A stretch of 64,000 nt of DNA from Anthopleura xanthogrammica (GCA_964019055.1 OZ025213.1:9139216-9203215), one strand, 5' to 3'; positions 29,671-43,544 are shown, numbered from the stretch's first letter. Numbers and translations are program-made. The notes: a model not told the origin generated them from the letters alone.

Positions 29671-31403
29671 TTACCATGCTGATTTTAGCATGAGTACGGC
29701 TAGATCATTCCAAGATTGTTGTTGCTTAGCTATAGGTTGTTATATTGTAACAAAGAGAAAAAAATAGTAACCAACTCTAACTTCTCTTTGTGTTTCATGT
29801 CAATTACTAGTAGGTATCTAGAAACTTTCAAAGTTTTTTTGTCTTCTAAACAAATTTGCAATAAGCAAAGACAACATGCAAGCCAAATTGCTGTAGAAAC
29901 CACACAAGGGAGCAATAGGGCCTCTATGGGCAAGCCATACAAGAAAAATAAATATATAAATACAAAATTAACTCTGTAGGCAACATAAACCAAAAAAAAA
30001 AAAAAAACAGAACCCTTGCAGCATGTTGGAATGCAGCTCAATTTGGAGGACAAAACATATATTTCACCTACACATTCAGAATTCAAAATATTGGGAATGT
30101 ACTGTACTGACAATGAGTGAAGATAAGTGTTAATGTTGGATCATGCTTTTCCCTGTACATATACTATAAAGTGATCCATTCACACCACCGTGCATGGTAA
30201 GTGGTAGGTTAAGGTGTCAGTTATATAACAGTTTCAGTGACTTAATGGTAAGATACAGATAGATAGATCACAAGCCACATGTCATGTGAGACATACATTG
30301 GAATCCCCAAGGAAAGAGTTTTTTCAAATGGAACACCACTTCCTGCAGTCCTCTGTATACCTCTTTTTTCGAGATTTTTGCCAACATGCCCAGGTCCCGA
30401 GTTTTTCCAAATGGAACACCAATTCCTGCAGTCCTCTGTATACCTCTTTTTTCGAGATTTATGTCACATGCCCAGGTCCCTTAAAGGGCCTATAGTTGTG
30501 GGTTTATTATTGACAGTAACATGTTCCCAAGATGTTGGTAATGTAATACACCAATTTTGAACATGACGGAGACAAACAGACAGCCTGGGTCGAGGGGGCG
30601 AAAATGAGGCTTATCAGTTGTCTGTTGATCTATGTTTCCCACTCACCGTCCTAGCTTCATTTTCGTTACTGTTGTTTACCACTTGTTTTTATGCTCTTAA
30701 GAAAAAAGCAAGCTTTTCACAGATCTCGGACAACTGACTAAACTCGTTTTCTCCATTTTGAAGGTCTCAATTATTCGTGTTTGGTTATACCCATAATCAC
30801 TTTCTGTTTTAGAATGGCCTATCACCTATCACCTTTCGCCTTTGGCAATGACAACCTTTTTGAAATAGGTGTATATGCATGGTCGTGATGGATTACTGCA
30901 TATACCTATTACAGTTTACATTGTTACTTGTCCAGGCGTGTATCTGATACAACCCTGAACACCCATATATATTCATATTTTTATTCCTTTTATGTTAGTA
31001 CATATTAAATAAGACGTAAGGCAAGTACAAATGCATGATGAATAGAAAATGTGTGCCTAACCAATCAGAAATCGAGATTTCAGTAACAGTTATTTTATGG
31101 TGTCTATAAATCACTCTCTGTCTGTAGAAAATGCTGTCCAATATTTGTCAACGCTAGTTTATATTTGGTCAGCCAATTCAAAGGCTGGTAGTTCATAAGG
31201 TTGATTTTGAAAGACAAATGCTCCTGTATCCTCATAAATCTGCTCATAAATCAACAACTGATGGTACTAATCTAAAGGGAATCCAAGCAATATGCTTCAT
31301 GTCACGAAGATTCCTTCTCCTATCTTTTGCCCACACGTTGTGCCATATACATCGAAGACATTTCTTTCTGTGAAGTTCAGCTCTTAGCTAGTGCCAACAG
31401 TTC
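29671..31403. other. PRORP 3' flank and intergenic (unit B)
   Basis: Copy of 10955-12687, including the 84-bp direct repeat (30316-30480), the A run near 29992 and the hairpin near 30863-30912. No gene recognised. Confidence 0.5.
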
Positions 31404-31646
31404 TTAACGTGTTTTTTTCTTCATTGCTTGTCTTGTTTTTTCTATCCAATCCTTGATGGTCGACTCAACATTTGGAATATTCACGTAGTTCTGCTGGATA
31501 TACATCCCTGATACTGTCCCAATAATAAGTCCTCCGATCAATCTTTTATTTAAATGAGAGAATATTACTCCAGCTATGAATCCTTTTAGTATAGGAATAT
31601 CTATGGGATATTTTTTGTCGCCTGGTGGTTCCGGTCTGTCCGCCAT
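31404..31646 (-). CDS. SLC35A4-uORF-microprotein-like membrane protein, 80 aa (unit B)
   Basis: Copy of 12688-12939. The N-terminus is MADRPEPPGDKKYPID, three residues shorter through an in-frame 9-base difference in the disordered head. The core PILKGFIAGVIF, GTVSGMYIQQ and NIPNVESTIKDW is unchanged. That the only length change falls outside the conserved core and keeps the frame supports real coding. Confidence 0.7.
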   Translation of the reverse strand: MADRPEPPGDKKYPIDIPILKGFIAGVIFSHLNKRLIGGLIIGTVSGMYIQQNYVNIPNVESTIKDWIEKTRQAMKKKTR

Positions 31647-31812
31647 TTTGGGGTATATACTTCATGTGCGCATGCACTAATGTCGTACTCACTCAGAGCC
31701 TGCGTTCGTCGTGATCAGCACTCAATTTGTGTAGACCACCTGAAGGCAGCACAGCTAGTTCTCGAGAACGAAACCTTACTGACGACATTACTGAACGAAT
31801 ATCATCTGTATC
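31647..31812. promoter_or_regulatory. Bidirectional promoter microprotein/nucleoredoxin-like (unit B)
   Basis: Copy of 12940-13111 with a 6-base shorter spacer and a few substitutions. The GTGCGCATGCAC palindrome is kept near 31666-31677. Confidence 0.5.
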
Positions 31813-32259
31813 ATGGGGTATTTCAAAGATCACAAACTCAAGAACAAATCAGGCGATTTGGTTGATGCTGAGGGAGCACTTCGAAACAAGGTTATACTTG
31901 TGTATTTTTCAGCTCATTGGTGTCCACCTTGTCGAATGTTTACCCCAACTCTCAAAGATTGCTACGACCAACTGATGGAAGACGAATGTCAGATAGAAAT
32001 AGTATTCGTCTCGTCGGATAGAAGTGAGGCTGACATGAATAGCTATTTTCAAGAACATCATGGCGACTGGCTTGTCGTTCCCTTTGATGATAAAGTCCTC
32101 ATTGATGCACTGAAGAAGGAATGCAAAGTCTCTGGAATCCCGAAACTTGCCGTGGTTGACGAAAATGGGCGAATGCTATATGATGGTGCAAGGAATGATG
32201 TACAAGCTACTCAACCCAAGTTAGCCTTTAAGAAATGGAAAGAACTAAATAAGGAATAA
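31813..32259 (+). CDS. Nucleoredoxin-like / tryparedoxin-fold protein, 148 aa (unit B)
   Basis: Protein identical to the unit A copy at 13112-13558, with WCPPC (37-40) and cis-Pro110. AATAAAGCATG words follow near 32418 and 32449. Confidence 0.85.
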   Translation: MGYFKDHKLKNKSGDLVDAEGALRNKVILVYFSAHWCPPCRMFTPTLKDCYDQLMEDECQIEIVFVSSDRSEADMNSYFQEHHGDWLVVPFDDKVLIDALKKECKVSGIPKLAVVDENGRMLYDGARNDVQATQPKLAFKKWKELNKE

Positions 32260-33812
32260 ATTTGATGACCTTGTGACGAGTTAGGATAACTTCACTTTAA
32301 AATAATATGTGAGTATTTAAAACTGTTTGCATAAATTGAAACACAGTAGGCTGCATATGTGATTTAATATAACCTGCAAGACTCCATGAATTCTCTTGGA
32401 ATAGTAATGACCAATAATAAAGCATGAAAGTAAATGGTTTGAAAGTAATAAAGCATGTTGAAACTGAATACACGTATAGTATCTTTCATTTTAATTTTAG
32501 TTTATATTATCATAAATATTCAAGAAATTTTATCGTTTCAGTACTTTCACTGTAAAAATACAGGTTACCATGGAGTCACATTCATTTGAATAATTTAAAG
32601 AGCGACTACTAACGACCAATACTTCGTTCAGTCACGTTTTCAGTATTTATAACAAAAGATTTCTTATAAGTATCCATTGTTAAGACCAGCATAGCATGTC
32701 TTTGTCTTTTGGCTCTCTCGGGAATGGTTAAAGACTATCAATGGTTTTTATTTATTTTTTGGTCTTGAGTTCATACACCGAATCGTGTGGCGAAATGTGG
32801 CGACCAATTTGAATAACTATTTTTCTGGATGACTAGCCTCTCATACATGTAAAAACGCTTTTATGTTTCCACGTGAACACGAGGATAGTCAGTCGAGAAC
32901 AATAGTTATTCAAATTGGACGCCATATTTCGATTCGGTGTATGAACTTGCAAGAACGTTGTCATATCAAAATTAGAAAATAACAAATACTAGTAGGAATT
33001 AATTATTTTTTCAAAACAGGTTGTAATTATTTCACTGTTTTAAAGGGCAACTTTTAGGTTAATTTCGTTTTGTTTGTTTGTTTGTCAAGTTTTTTGTTTT
33101 CATTGATGATGATAATACACATATACGCATGCCTCCTGGTACTAGTGTGCATTCGCATGTCTTACAGTATAACACCAAGAATGCCTCTTGTCAAAGTGGT
33201 ATTTTAAGGAATAACTAAGACAATAAAAACTGAGTTCTGATTTTCACCCCATAGCTGATCTGTGCATGCGTCGCGCCTGGGTTTTTGAAAACACATCCCA
33301 CATGGATAGGGGTAACCACAGCGACAAACCCATCTGGGATACAAGCAACATACCGGGTGTGCTGGTCATAGCAAGGGGTTAATCATCTACGGTCTAGGGG
33401 CCGACTTACCTCTCCCTTAGGCTTCGGCCGAGCTTCCTGATCAGTCAGTAATGTCCTCCCGGGATAGCGGTGTTGGGGCAGAAATCTCCAGCATAGCCGT
33501 AAGTCCATACGAGGCTTCAGCACTCGATGTCTGGAAGTATGGTCCTGGTTATATTAATCAATAAAAACATATTAATTCCATAAACCTGAGTCTTCAATGA
33601 AGATAAACTATTAAATAGATCATTTTTGGAAAGGACAAGAGGAATCGAAAATGCGCGTTTAACAAGGCTTACTCTTACTCCTATTATTATTTTTTGACAA
33701 AATTTCCGTCCTACCTTATCCAAACTCAAGTGGAACCACGAACTCAGAGACTTATAAAAAAGTTGACGTTTTTCTACATAAGGTCAGTCTGAAGGATGGT
33801 AGCACAATTCAG
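32260..33812. other. Flank with TIR element and dispersed repeat (unit B)
   Basis: Holds the foldback TIR element (32761-32955) and the dispersed repeat related to the 1.4-kb tandem array (about 33241-33516). No gene recognised. Confidence 0.6.
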
Positions 33813-34590
33813 AATATGAATGTACACGAGATGGATTACATGGGTCCATCAGAATATGAATGTGCACGAGATGGATTGGATGGGTGCATCAGAATATGAA
33901 TGTGCACGAGATGGATTGGAAGGGTACATCAGAATATGAATGTACACCAGATGGGTTGGATGGGTACATCAGAATATGAATGTCCACGAGATGGATTGGA
34001 TGGGTACACCAGAATATGAATACGTGTACACGACATAGATCGGATGTGTACATCAGAATATGAATGTACACGAGATGGATTGGATGGGTGCATCAGAATA
34101 TGAATGTGCACGAGATGGAATGGATGGGTACATCAGAATATGAATGTGCACGAGATGGAATGGATGGGTACATCAGAATATGAATGTGCACGAGATGGAT
34201 TGGATGTGTACATCAGAATATGAATGTACACGAGATGGATCGGATGTGTACATCAGAATATGAATGTACACGAGATGGATTGGATGGGTGCATCAGAATA
34301 TGAATGTACACCAGATCGATTGGATGGGTTCATCAGAATATGAATGTACACGGGATGGATTGGATGGGTGCATAAGAATATGAATGTACACGAGATGGAT
34401 TGGATGGGTGCATCAGAATATGAATGTACACCAGATGGATTGGATGGGTGCATCAGAATATGAATGTACACCAGATGGATTGGATGGGTACACCAGAATA
34501 AGAATGTACACGAGATGGATTGGATGGGTGCATCAGAATATGAATGTACACGAGATGGATTGGATGGGTGCATCAGAATATGAATGTACA
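33813..34590. repeat. 40-bp minisatellite, about 19 units (unit B)
   Basis: Same units and variant order as 15111-16050 but four units shorter at the right end; the change in A/B offset (160 bases) is exactly four units. Confidence 0.95.
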
Positions 34591-35839
34591 TCTATTACAG
34601 TTAATGTGTGTGGTTCACAATGAAGGCTCTGATTGCTCTTAAACTCGGCTTTAATTAAGAACAGTGCCAAAGAAACTTAGATTAGAAAATATTCTCGAAT
34701 TTTCCAAACTGCAATCTTCGGGGGGGGGGGGGAGTAATTTATTTTTAATTAAATATATACATTTTCATATATGTTCCAATATAACCATATTTACTATAAT
34801 GACCTCGGCCATTTTGAGACGAATTTCAAATAATCCTACTGTAAACAAGTCAGTACAATTGCTATAGACCTTTTTACCGATACGGCGGCCATCTTGAATT
34901 ATGGGATGCCAATGAGGACTTGAAGGGTTTTCAAAGTAGCCTCGGACTGGAACAATTGGAAATCTTTGCGCATGCGTTGACTAGATCGGGAATTTTTCTT
35001 ACTATTTGTGACGTAATCAAGACGGTTTGAAAACACTTCATTATTCAAATACCGCTAGCTCTAAGCCAACCAAAGTGAATTAGAATTCTTGGCTTTCATG
35101 TGACGTTATCAAAAACTCAAAATCTAAACTATACATCGTATAATAACATTTCTAAAATATGTTTTAGAAATCAGTGATATAAGTCACAGCAAAAAATTTC
35201 GAGTCATTTTAATATTTGGTTCCCGAGTTATGAAGGTTGAATTTGTGTCACGTGATCTGAAGAACGATGAAAATCAAAAATAATTTACCCTAGGTAAAAG
35301 ATTTTGCCCTGTGTACGTTTATAATCTCTATTTCAAGTGTATTTCAGTGGAATTTAATCGAAAATATTGAATATTCTATCATTTTCAGCCGTCGAAGTTT
35401 TGTCCGCCATATTGGTGCACCAGAGTGGAACACCAATATGGTCGCTCCATACATTTTTACCAAAAATCGCGTCATGTTTGATCGCCCATAATTCTGCAAC
35501 CAAATGACCTACAGCCTTGAAACTTGACCAGTATATGTAGTTTTGACCGCTTTACAAGATTATGAAATTCTTATTTTATGATAATGCTTTTGAAATTGAT
35601 GATGACGTAGGTGAAAGCCAGCAATAAAGCACGGGTGCTCTACAGATCCCAGAGTGTTTATATCACGGTATATAGATACAAGCGGACGTTTTGTATTGCT
35701 TTTATGAAATAATTTGGCTTTATAAGAGCGCGCAAGGACGTACTACTATGTCAGAACCAACCAATCTGCGCGCGCGTTATATTGTACCGTGTCTCTGTCC
35801 TCTGATTAAAATAATTCTGAAATAGTTGCATAAGGATAG
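34591..35839. other. Intergenic (unit B)
   Basis: Copy of 16051-17304. The G run is shorter (about 12 against 18). No gene recognised. Confidence 0.5.
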
Positions 35840-36335
35840 GCTTAATAATGGTAATTGAACTAAGTGGAGTGCAATTTGGTCTGATATCAAACTCGCGATA
35901 ACAAAATCACACGACCGCGTAGCGGGAGTGTGATTTATAATCGCAAGTTTGATATCAGACCAAAATTGCACGACACGAAGTTCAATTATCACTTTATTAT
36001 ATCCATTTTGAAATCATACTAGATAGACACTAAATTTGTGATAAGTACAAAAGTATTTATTAATAAGTAGCTGTTAAAATCATCCATTTTGTTTCTTTTT
36101 GTAACAAAAAATTGCAGTCAAACTTGAAAAAAGCTACATTTTATGTTCCTTATTTGCTGTAATCTGATTGGCTGATTACATACAATCCTGTAATCTGATT
36201 GGTTACATTTTCTAGTGTTGCATTGTGATTGGCTGACAAAAAGATGCGATTCGGACTCAAAATAGTGCGATTCGTGCTTGAATCAATCTACTGAGAGCCA
36301 ATCAGATTACAGGATTTGCTAGTGATTTCAAAATG
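35840..36335. mobile_element. Long-hairpin element, single copy (unit B)
   Basis: Copy of 17305-17800 at the same position relative to GT31. Confidence 0.75.
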
Positions 36336-36498
36336 GATAGGCTAAATCCCAAAATGAGCTATATAGGTATTCGAGCGTAACCCTTGGCGCTGGATCGGCA
36401 GTGTGAAGCCATTCTGAAGTGGCCATGCGTTACTCGTCTCGACGAGAGTAGCTGAAAGTAAAACCCTTGCAGAAAAGAACCATAAATGACAATCAGCT

Positions 36499-37566
36499 AT
36501 GAGATTCTACTATGGCCGACGAAGTGGATGTATCCGTTGGCTGTTCAACACAAGATCAACGAAAAAAGCTGCTCGTATTCTAGTTGTTTTGCTTCTTATT
36601 GCTGTTTTCACCTTCTACTTAATCATTTCTCTAGATATTTCCCCCTCGTTACAAGATCCAGTCGTTAGAAAATTTACATGTCCAGTCGTTACAAACGCCA
36701 GCAATTCCAATAACTGCTTTAATACTCGACCATTTGATGGGATTTCTGCTACTGGACCGACCAAGTTTCCTCTCATTATGCCACACGTTGAACCAAATAT
36801 TTCATGTGAAGACAGAAACCTATTTATTGCTGTTGTTGTGAACTCAGCAGCTGACGAGCAACATCAGATTCGACGAATGGCTATCAGAAAGACTTGGGGA
36901 ACTTCTACTGGAATACAAACTACGCGTAGATGGAGAGTGTTTTTCGCTTTGGGAATGAGCGAAAACACAGCCGTTAACATTCAAAATCGACGTGAATCTT
37001 TGAAGTACAACGATATACTGATTGGTAACTTCACAGACACTTACAAGAATGTGGTTATCAAGACTTTTATGTCTCATTACTGGGTTTACTTCAGATATAG
37101 TTGTCAGTATATTCTGAAGGCTAACGATGATGTATATATTCGAGTTCCAAGGCTGATGGAATGGTTGGTTGGTCAAGCCGATTTACCAAACAGGTTTTAT
37201 GGAGGATATTTGCATAAGATATTGACAGTAGTTCGCGATCCAAGAGTCAAGTGGTTTCTTCCAAAAGAGGTTTATAACGAGACCAATTTTCCTCCCTTTT
37301 CGCAGGGATCATTTCAAGTGGTGTCGACCGACATGCTACCTAAGTTTTTCCACTACACTCAGTTCGTCAGGAAACCGTTCTATACAGATGATGCATATTT
37401 TGGTGTTATGGCTAGAGAACTTGGTTTAACCGCTAGACAAATCCCAGGGTTCCTTTTCTATCATCCGAGAACAGAACAAGAACTTCGAGCTGCCATTGCT
37501 TTTGGTCACCAGGTTGATGTTGCTGGAATGTTGAAGTACCACACTAGATACGAACTTCTAGCCTAA
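36499..37566 (+). CDS. Beta-1,3-galactosyltransferase-like GT31 enzyme with NDD motif, 355 aa (unit B)
   Basis: Protein identical to the unit A copy (17964-19031), including Asn209 in the DxD region. The same upstream short frame (about 36425-36451) and overlapping out-of-frame ATG (36486) are present. Signal anchor at 27-45. Confidence 0.85.
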   Translation: MRFYYGRRSGCIRWLFNTRSTKKAARILVVLLLIAVFTFYLIISLDISPSLQDPVVRKFTCPVVTNASNSNNCFNTRPFDGISATGPTKFPLIMPHVEPNISCEDRNLFIAVVVNSAADEQHQIRRMAIRKTWGTSTGIQTTRRWRVFFALGMSENTAVNIQNRRESLKYNDILIGNFTDTYKNVVIKTFMSHYWVYFRYSCQYILKANDDVYIRVPRLMEWLVGQADLPNRFYGGYLHKILTVVRDPRVKWFLPKEVYNETNFPPFSQGSFQVVSTDMLPKFFHYTQFVRKPFYTDDAYFGVMARELGLTARQIPGFLFYHPRTEQELRAAIAFGHQVDVAGMLKYHTRYELLA

Positions 37567-39878
37567 ATTTCGCCCTTCCTGAGATGGGATTTTTTCTAGG
37601 AATATTAAGGCGAGGGATTTCAAACATGACGGTACGTGACATCGCACGCTGCATTTTTTGTTCATTTTTCATGCGGCCCAAATTAACAACTGAATTCCAG
37701 AAGAAGAAAACAGAACAGGAATAAATTTATTCCCTAGTGCCCGACTTAGATCATTCTTAGAACTTGCTGGTGTTTTTTACTATTTCATAAAGTCAGTGTG
37801 TGTGACTTTTACTCGATGAAAAATGGACTCCTGATTTGCGGCATGAATAGGTCTCCTGTTAAGTGTAAGAATCACAGGGAGCCCCATTTAGATAAAAGTA
37901 AAAGATGAAATTAAATCGGGAAAAGAATCGCGTGTAATTAATTGTTTTAATTCAAGATCAAGATAGTGTCCTCTATAATACGAACGAGCAAAAAAATAAT
38001 ATGCATTTTGGTGATGTGAGAGTCTTGGAAGAAAAAAAATGAGATACACAGTGGATGTAAGAAAAAAGAAGAGAGCAAATTCGCTTACTGAATTCGCTTA
38101 ATCATGCAAGTTTGAGTCACCGACCAGTTATTGTACAGCGAAAACTGTACTAGTCAAATCCTGACATACCAGAATTGTCTTATATATATTCAAAAAGAAA
38201 AGTACTGAAATATCTTTCGGGGATTTTAAGTTTTGCAAGCGGGAGCATTCATTATGTTGATTCGCTTGGTCTAGTTGGTCAGAAGCTGCCTTGATGTCGA
38301 AAGGTGCGCGGATCAAACCCTGAACGATTCATGTACTAAATTTGTTATTGACGTTCATATTTTTTCTTCGAATATCATATTTAATTGATCTTATATCACC
38401 GAAATTACAATCATTTATCATTAATTAATAATAAATTTAAGATCTGGCAATAACTTTAAAAAAGCCGCTAAATCGGAAAACCCTATTTCAGTTCTAAATT
38501 TACATAAGTTCAAGTTTCCATCTTCACAAGTTAAGATATTGTATGCTCTAAGTCGAGCCAAGTTAAGTAACTAATCAAGTTAAATTTAAAGTCAAGTCAA
38601 GTCAAGTTTAGTTTTTTCATTTATCTAAGTCAAGCATCTTAAGTCAAGTATCTTAAGCAAGTATAATTTTCTTCAAGTTCCTTCAGTTGAGCTATATTGA
38701 ATCGTATTAACCACTCAACGTGAGGTGAGAAAAATAATTTATTAAGTTCAATTTTATATCTTGTATCTTTATTTATATTCCCATACTAAGTTATTACCGT
38801 TATTAAAGTTTACCTTAGGTTCAGATTCACCTGTGGTTTCGACGATTAAAGTTATGTTACAACTCGTGAATAAAAACGATATCAGGCTCTTAACATGTGA
38901 TAATCTCTATATATTATGTACTGTTTAATAAACGAGTAGGAGCGTTTTATCAGGTTTTAGACCTGATAAAACACGATCTACTCGTTTATTGAACTACTTA
39001 TGAAACGTCTAGGTGTATGTTCTACTAAAATTTTAAAGATAAAATTGAATTTGGCTGAGAAAATTGGAGTTAAAGTTTATGCAAATCAGGACGATTTTGT
39101 ATCAGATATACAACCTCCTCCACGGACAATGATTTCTATCTTGTTTTCCTCATTAATTATTCATGAGTTTTATAAATAGCGAAAGAATGATTATCACATT
39201 GCCTTGATATTTATTTCTTGAGTTATGTGTTAGCCGACTATCTTTCGTTGGCCACCGTCGCATGTTGCCGTATTTACTTGTTTAAGGTGGCTTCCTATAG
39301 TATTTTTCAGACCATACCTTTCATTTTCATTTGGCTTATTCATAGTTTTAACTTATACCTATATACTTGATTTTTGGACCAGTTATAGAGCTAAGATGAA
39401 ATTTTAAAATGATGTTGATTTTAGCTTGATTGACGTTACCTTGGCAACGATAAACAAATATTGTTGAAATTGGTTTTTATCGAATAACTCTAAAACTCGA
39501 TGAGACCTAGACAAGCGGCAAACGACATCATCAACTTCAAGCTATTGCAAAACGATTCCAACTATTTTAAAGAAAATCAATCTGTTAGATTTCAAGTAAT
39601 TCGCCGAAATATTCTGAAGCCGTGATTTTCGCACATTGAAAGTTACGGCGGCCCGAGAGATACTCAGAAAAACCGAATCACTATTAAAATACTCCAAAAC
39701 AAACCCTTCCTAATACACTAAAAGTTAATTCTCTTTCAAACCAGAGATTTTTTTCTTCCTTGCGTGAATATTTTGATAAATTTTACCTGGCTAACATGTT
39801 CAAATTGCTGCCAGAATAACTTTCAAACGAATGCATTTTTTCGCTCGATATGGTAGGAGTGTATTTATCAAAATATTC
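37567..39878. other. Intergenic to end of unit B
   Basis: Copy of 19032-21343 including AATAAA near 37720, the AAGTC-type repeats and the strong hairpin at 38926-38991. No gene recognised. Confidence 0.5.
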
Positions 39879-41622
39879 AGGGGTACCTTTTTCAGGCCAC
39901 AGGTATAGAAAAAGGGTAGAAATTTGTGAGTTTTGGTATTAAAAAGGGGTAGCTTTTCTTCTAAAGTATACGAAAGGGGTACCTTTTCAGGCAAAAAGGT
40001 ATATGAAAGGGGTACCTATTTGCTGAAATTTGGTATATAAAAGGGTAAGGGGTCGAGATTCAGGGTAGAGCATCCCCGTATGAAACAACCCCAAGTACCC
40101 CCTGAGGTAATAGCCCACTTTCCATATTCTAGTCACATAAAGCATAAAGCAATTCAAGATGAGTTTCTGGGAAAAACAATAAAGTAATCCCAAGTACTAA
40201 TATACTATACATGGCAGTAATTCGTACATCACAAGGAATTGCGGGATATCTATTATGTTCATTTCATGTCGTATTTCAAGTACTAAGAATATCAACGCTA
40301 CCACAGTTACCTCTTATCTTTAACTCTCTCAGAAGTCAGAATTACAACATCTTCTTCCTCACTGTCATCGTCAGAAATAACTTGAGCTACAAGTTCAATA
40401 AGAGATAGACATTAAGAGGGTTTGATTCTGAGCTGGGTTTTCAATCCCAGTTCTTAGCTGAAAGTTTGGCAAAATCCTAGTCCAGGTTGGTCGCTAAACT
40501 TTTGGTAATATTATACACAACTTAGCAATCATCTAATATTTAAAGTTATAAGGTACCAGTAAGCACATTTACAATAATGAAAACTAAGATAAAAGACTTT
40601 ACTTTTTGTCTCAACCGTAGGTGACTTTGAAACCACTGCTTTTTCTTCATCAGATTCAATCATTATGACGTCTGGATCTTCTTGTAAGCTGCTCCACGTA
40701 TTTTCCCCTCCATGTCCAATCTGAGCAGTACCAGTACCCTGAAAATACAATTATTATAACAATGATTCCCTCTTCTTGAAGAATTGGAATAGTAAAGCAT
40801 ACACACACATGAAAAGCAACATTAACTGATATAATTAAGCAAGTTCCAGTTTGATTGTTGATACATTCCGTTGGAAGCACACTGACAGGGTAGCATGTAC
40901 TGCTAATGCACTGCCTCTCACCAATGTGATTCGCATGTGAGTCCTCACAGGCATGACTGTGTGTCATATGTGAGTAGAGTTGCTTGTTGTTTCTCTCCTG
41001 TGCTTCAAGGGTTTTTCTCCAGGTTCTCCGGTTTTTCTCCCTCCTTAAAAATCAACTTCCAAATTCCAATTTCATCCTTGGCTTCACAGTAATAATATTG
41101 AAGCTTAGCTATGTTGTGAGTGTCCAACACTGTGATACCACAGCCAAAGCTAAACAGATTTTCATTTGTCATGAATAAAACTCTTTACTTACATGAACTC
41201 TCAGCTCAGAATGCAAGTTAGTGCTAGATATGGTTATCTTGGTAAAGGAAATATAGCAATAGGTGATTCCTTGATCAATGTATAAATTTATACTACTGTC
41301 AGTAGTAAAATCCAATAAATGCAGAATAGAATGTTTTGACAGCTGGTGAAAAAGGCCTTTTTTCATTTATTCCTTAGCAGCATATGAGAGGTAAAAAAAG
41401 TCATTGAAATAAATCAACAAAATACAAGTAAGAAAGGGAGAGAAGTTCAAGAATATATTGGTTCACTTTTTCTCACACCAAATTCAGGATTCAAAGGATA
41501 CTTTTGTTCAGCTACTGAGCTACTTGCCTTCTTGCTTTGCTCTGGAAAAAAAAGATTTATCTTGTGTTTGAAATTGGCATCTTTTAGGGCTAAAATCTAA
41601 CCAGGACCACGCCCAAACTCTG

Positions 41623-41832
41623 TGTCATCTTAAAAGGTAGCTGTGCCTTTGTATTGAAGTGAGACCAACTGTGAGTTTGCAATGATAGAGACCTTTTTTT
41701 TAACACCTTGGACAATAATTTATCCACATGTCTCTATCATTGCAAGCTCACTGTTTGTCTCACTTTGATGCAAAGGCATGGCTACCATTCAAGTGCAAGG
41801 AGCTGTGAAAAGGATATTAATTTATTAGTAGT
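41623..41832. mobile_element. MITE family 1, left end deleted (unit C)
   Basis: Counterpart of 4943-5166 with the left terminal repeat removed by the deletion that also took exon 10. Confidence 0.6.
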
Positions 41833-43010
41833 ATCAATTATTTGAAATTTTAAGTGTTTTAATTTATAGTACTAATAAATATTATCCTTTTCACAGATTC
41901 TAAGATACTCAAGTCATTTTAAAAAAGGGGTCCAGTTGTATGGAGCCTGAATAAGTTAAAGCACTCGATAAGCACTATCCAGCAGATAAATAAGTGCTAT
42001 ATGGCATTGACTAGTGATCATCTATAGGACAAAATTCAGTTCACATGATATCTTTGACCTTCCTACAACTGAATCACACCATTTTAAACAAATTTATCTG
42101 CTTGATAAGGATTTATCTGGTGGGTAGTACTTATTTAGGCTTCATACAAAGGGCTCCAGGGCTATATCTATATATAATTAATTATATTTATAGACTCTTA
42201 TTTAAATATGTCATTATGCAGTCTTGGCCATGAAATATATTAAACCAATAAGACGCAATAAAATGGGCCATTTTCAGTACCTCTGTCGTTCATCTTCCTC
42301 CAGAGCATCTTTTATAAGTTGTGTTATTTCCTCTACTTTTACAACTGCAATTTTTGAACATCGAATAATCTGCAATACACGTCATGGTCAATAAAATTAA
42401 TATAATATATTATGTGTTTGAATTTCATTTAAAAACTTATGTTTTACAGATGAAACGATGGTTTAATAGGTCATGATCAGTTACCTGTTCAGTTTCAAGA
42501 GACACTCCCCCACCCATGACAGCACCACAGATCTCCCTGTGAATGTTCATAATGGCTTCTTCTTTGTCACTTGGATCAACTAATAGCAAACCACTTGGGG
42601 GGGGGCTTGGGGGGGGGCTTAATCCCCCTTCTTTTTAGCCAAAAATCATCTTCTGTTATGAGTTACCTAAAGCTTTGACATGACTTTAATGCAATAAATA
42701 TGTTGCAATATTGCCCCTCAAAATTCCAGCATTGGAAATTGCCTTTGGAAGAGCCACAATTTTCAAATTTCAAGGGGGAGGGGTGTGGGCAATTCCCTAG
42801 ACCCTCCCCAGATAAAAACTATGATCTATGGTCCCTGACTTTTGTTAGTTATTGCAAGCATTTTATGGCCTAGGTAAATTGTGAAAAGCTTTAGAAAAGC
42901 ATGTATTTCAGCTTAAAATTAGTTATCAAAAACTTTTGGGTGAAAAGAAACTGGCCATTATTGATTAAAGTATACATGTAAATCAAAGAGGTTGAGCACA
43001 AATGCTAAAA

Positions 43011-43166
43011 TAGTCCACTTTCGATATTCTGGTTGAGTGATCACGCACAAAGCAATTCAAGACGAGGCTTCAGGGAACAATGGAGTAACCTAATCTATTC
43101 TTTTGTTTCCCTGGAGCCTTGCCTTGAATTGCTTTGTCACTCAACCAGAATATCGAAAGTGGGCTA
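43011..43166. mobile_element. MITE insertion present only in unit C (156 bp)
   Basis: TAGTCCACTTTCGATATTCT (43011-43030), continuing GGTTGAGTGATCAC, pairs with GTCACTCAACCAGAATATCG...GTGGGCTA at the right end; AAAGCAATTCAAG also pairs with CTTGAATTGCTTT. At the same intronic site, units A and B read GCTAAAATTCAA uninterrupted. A degenerate relative begins at 3055 (TAATAGCCCACTTTCCATATTCT) in all units. Confidence 0.85.
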
Positions 43167-43544
43167 TTCAAGAGCTTTTCAAGCACCCTTAAATAGTACG
43201 ATTAAATTCAAGGAATTTAAGGAGTAGCATGAACTATTGTATTAATAAATATCAATAATAAAAAATTAATGATGATGATGGTGATAATAGCTTTATCATG
43301 TTTAACCTTTTCTCCAGCAACAATACAGAGTGATTCCATATCCACAGCTCTAGATTCCACAAAGAACCTATCCATAAATCGATTGAGTTCAATTCCATAT
43401 TCTGTCATCCTAGAAATGAAGCAATTTAAGAAAATGAAATTTGAAACCCATGCAGAGCCCTGTTATTCTTAATTATGTATACTGTGCATGATCAACAAAT
43501 TGCTGGAGACTCTATGACGCCCTTAGAAATTTAACCGTTGTTCA

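Larger units (their letters stand above)
21344..39878. repeat. Segmental duplication unit B (18.5 kb)
   Basis: Second full copy of the block, starting inside the TIR element whose complete form is at 2778-3045 (remnant 21344-21567). Gene order and orientation are as in unit A. The stretch from about 27800 to 34800 is almost identical to A, while the EXOSC9 introns carry many small indels and substitutions. Confidence 0.95.
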
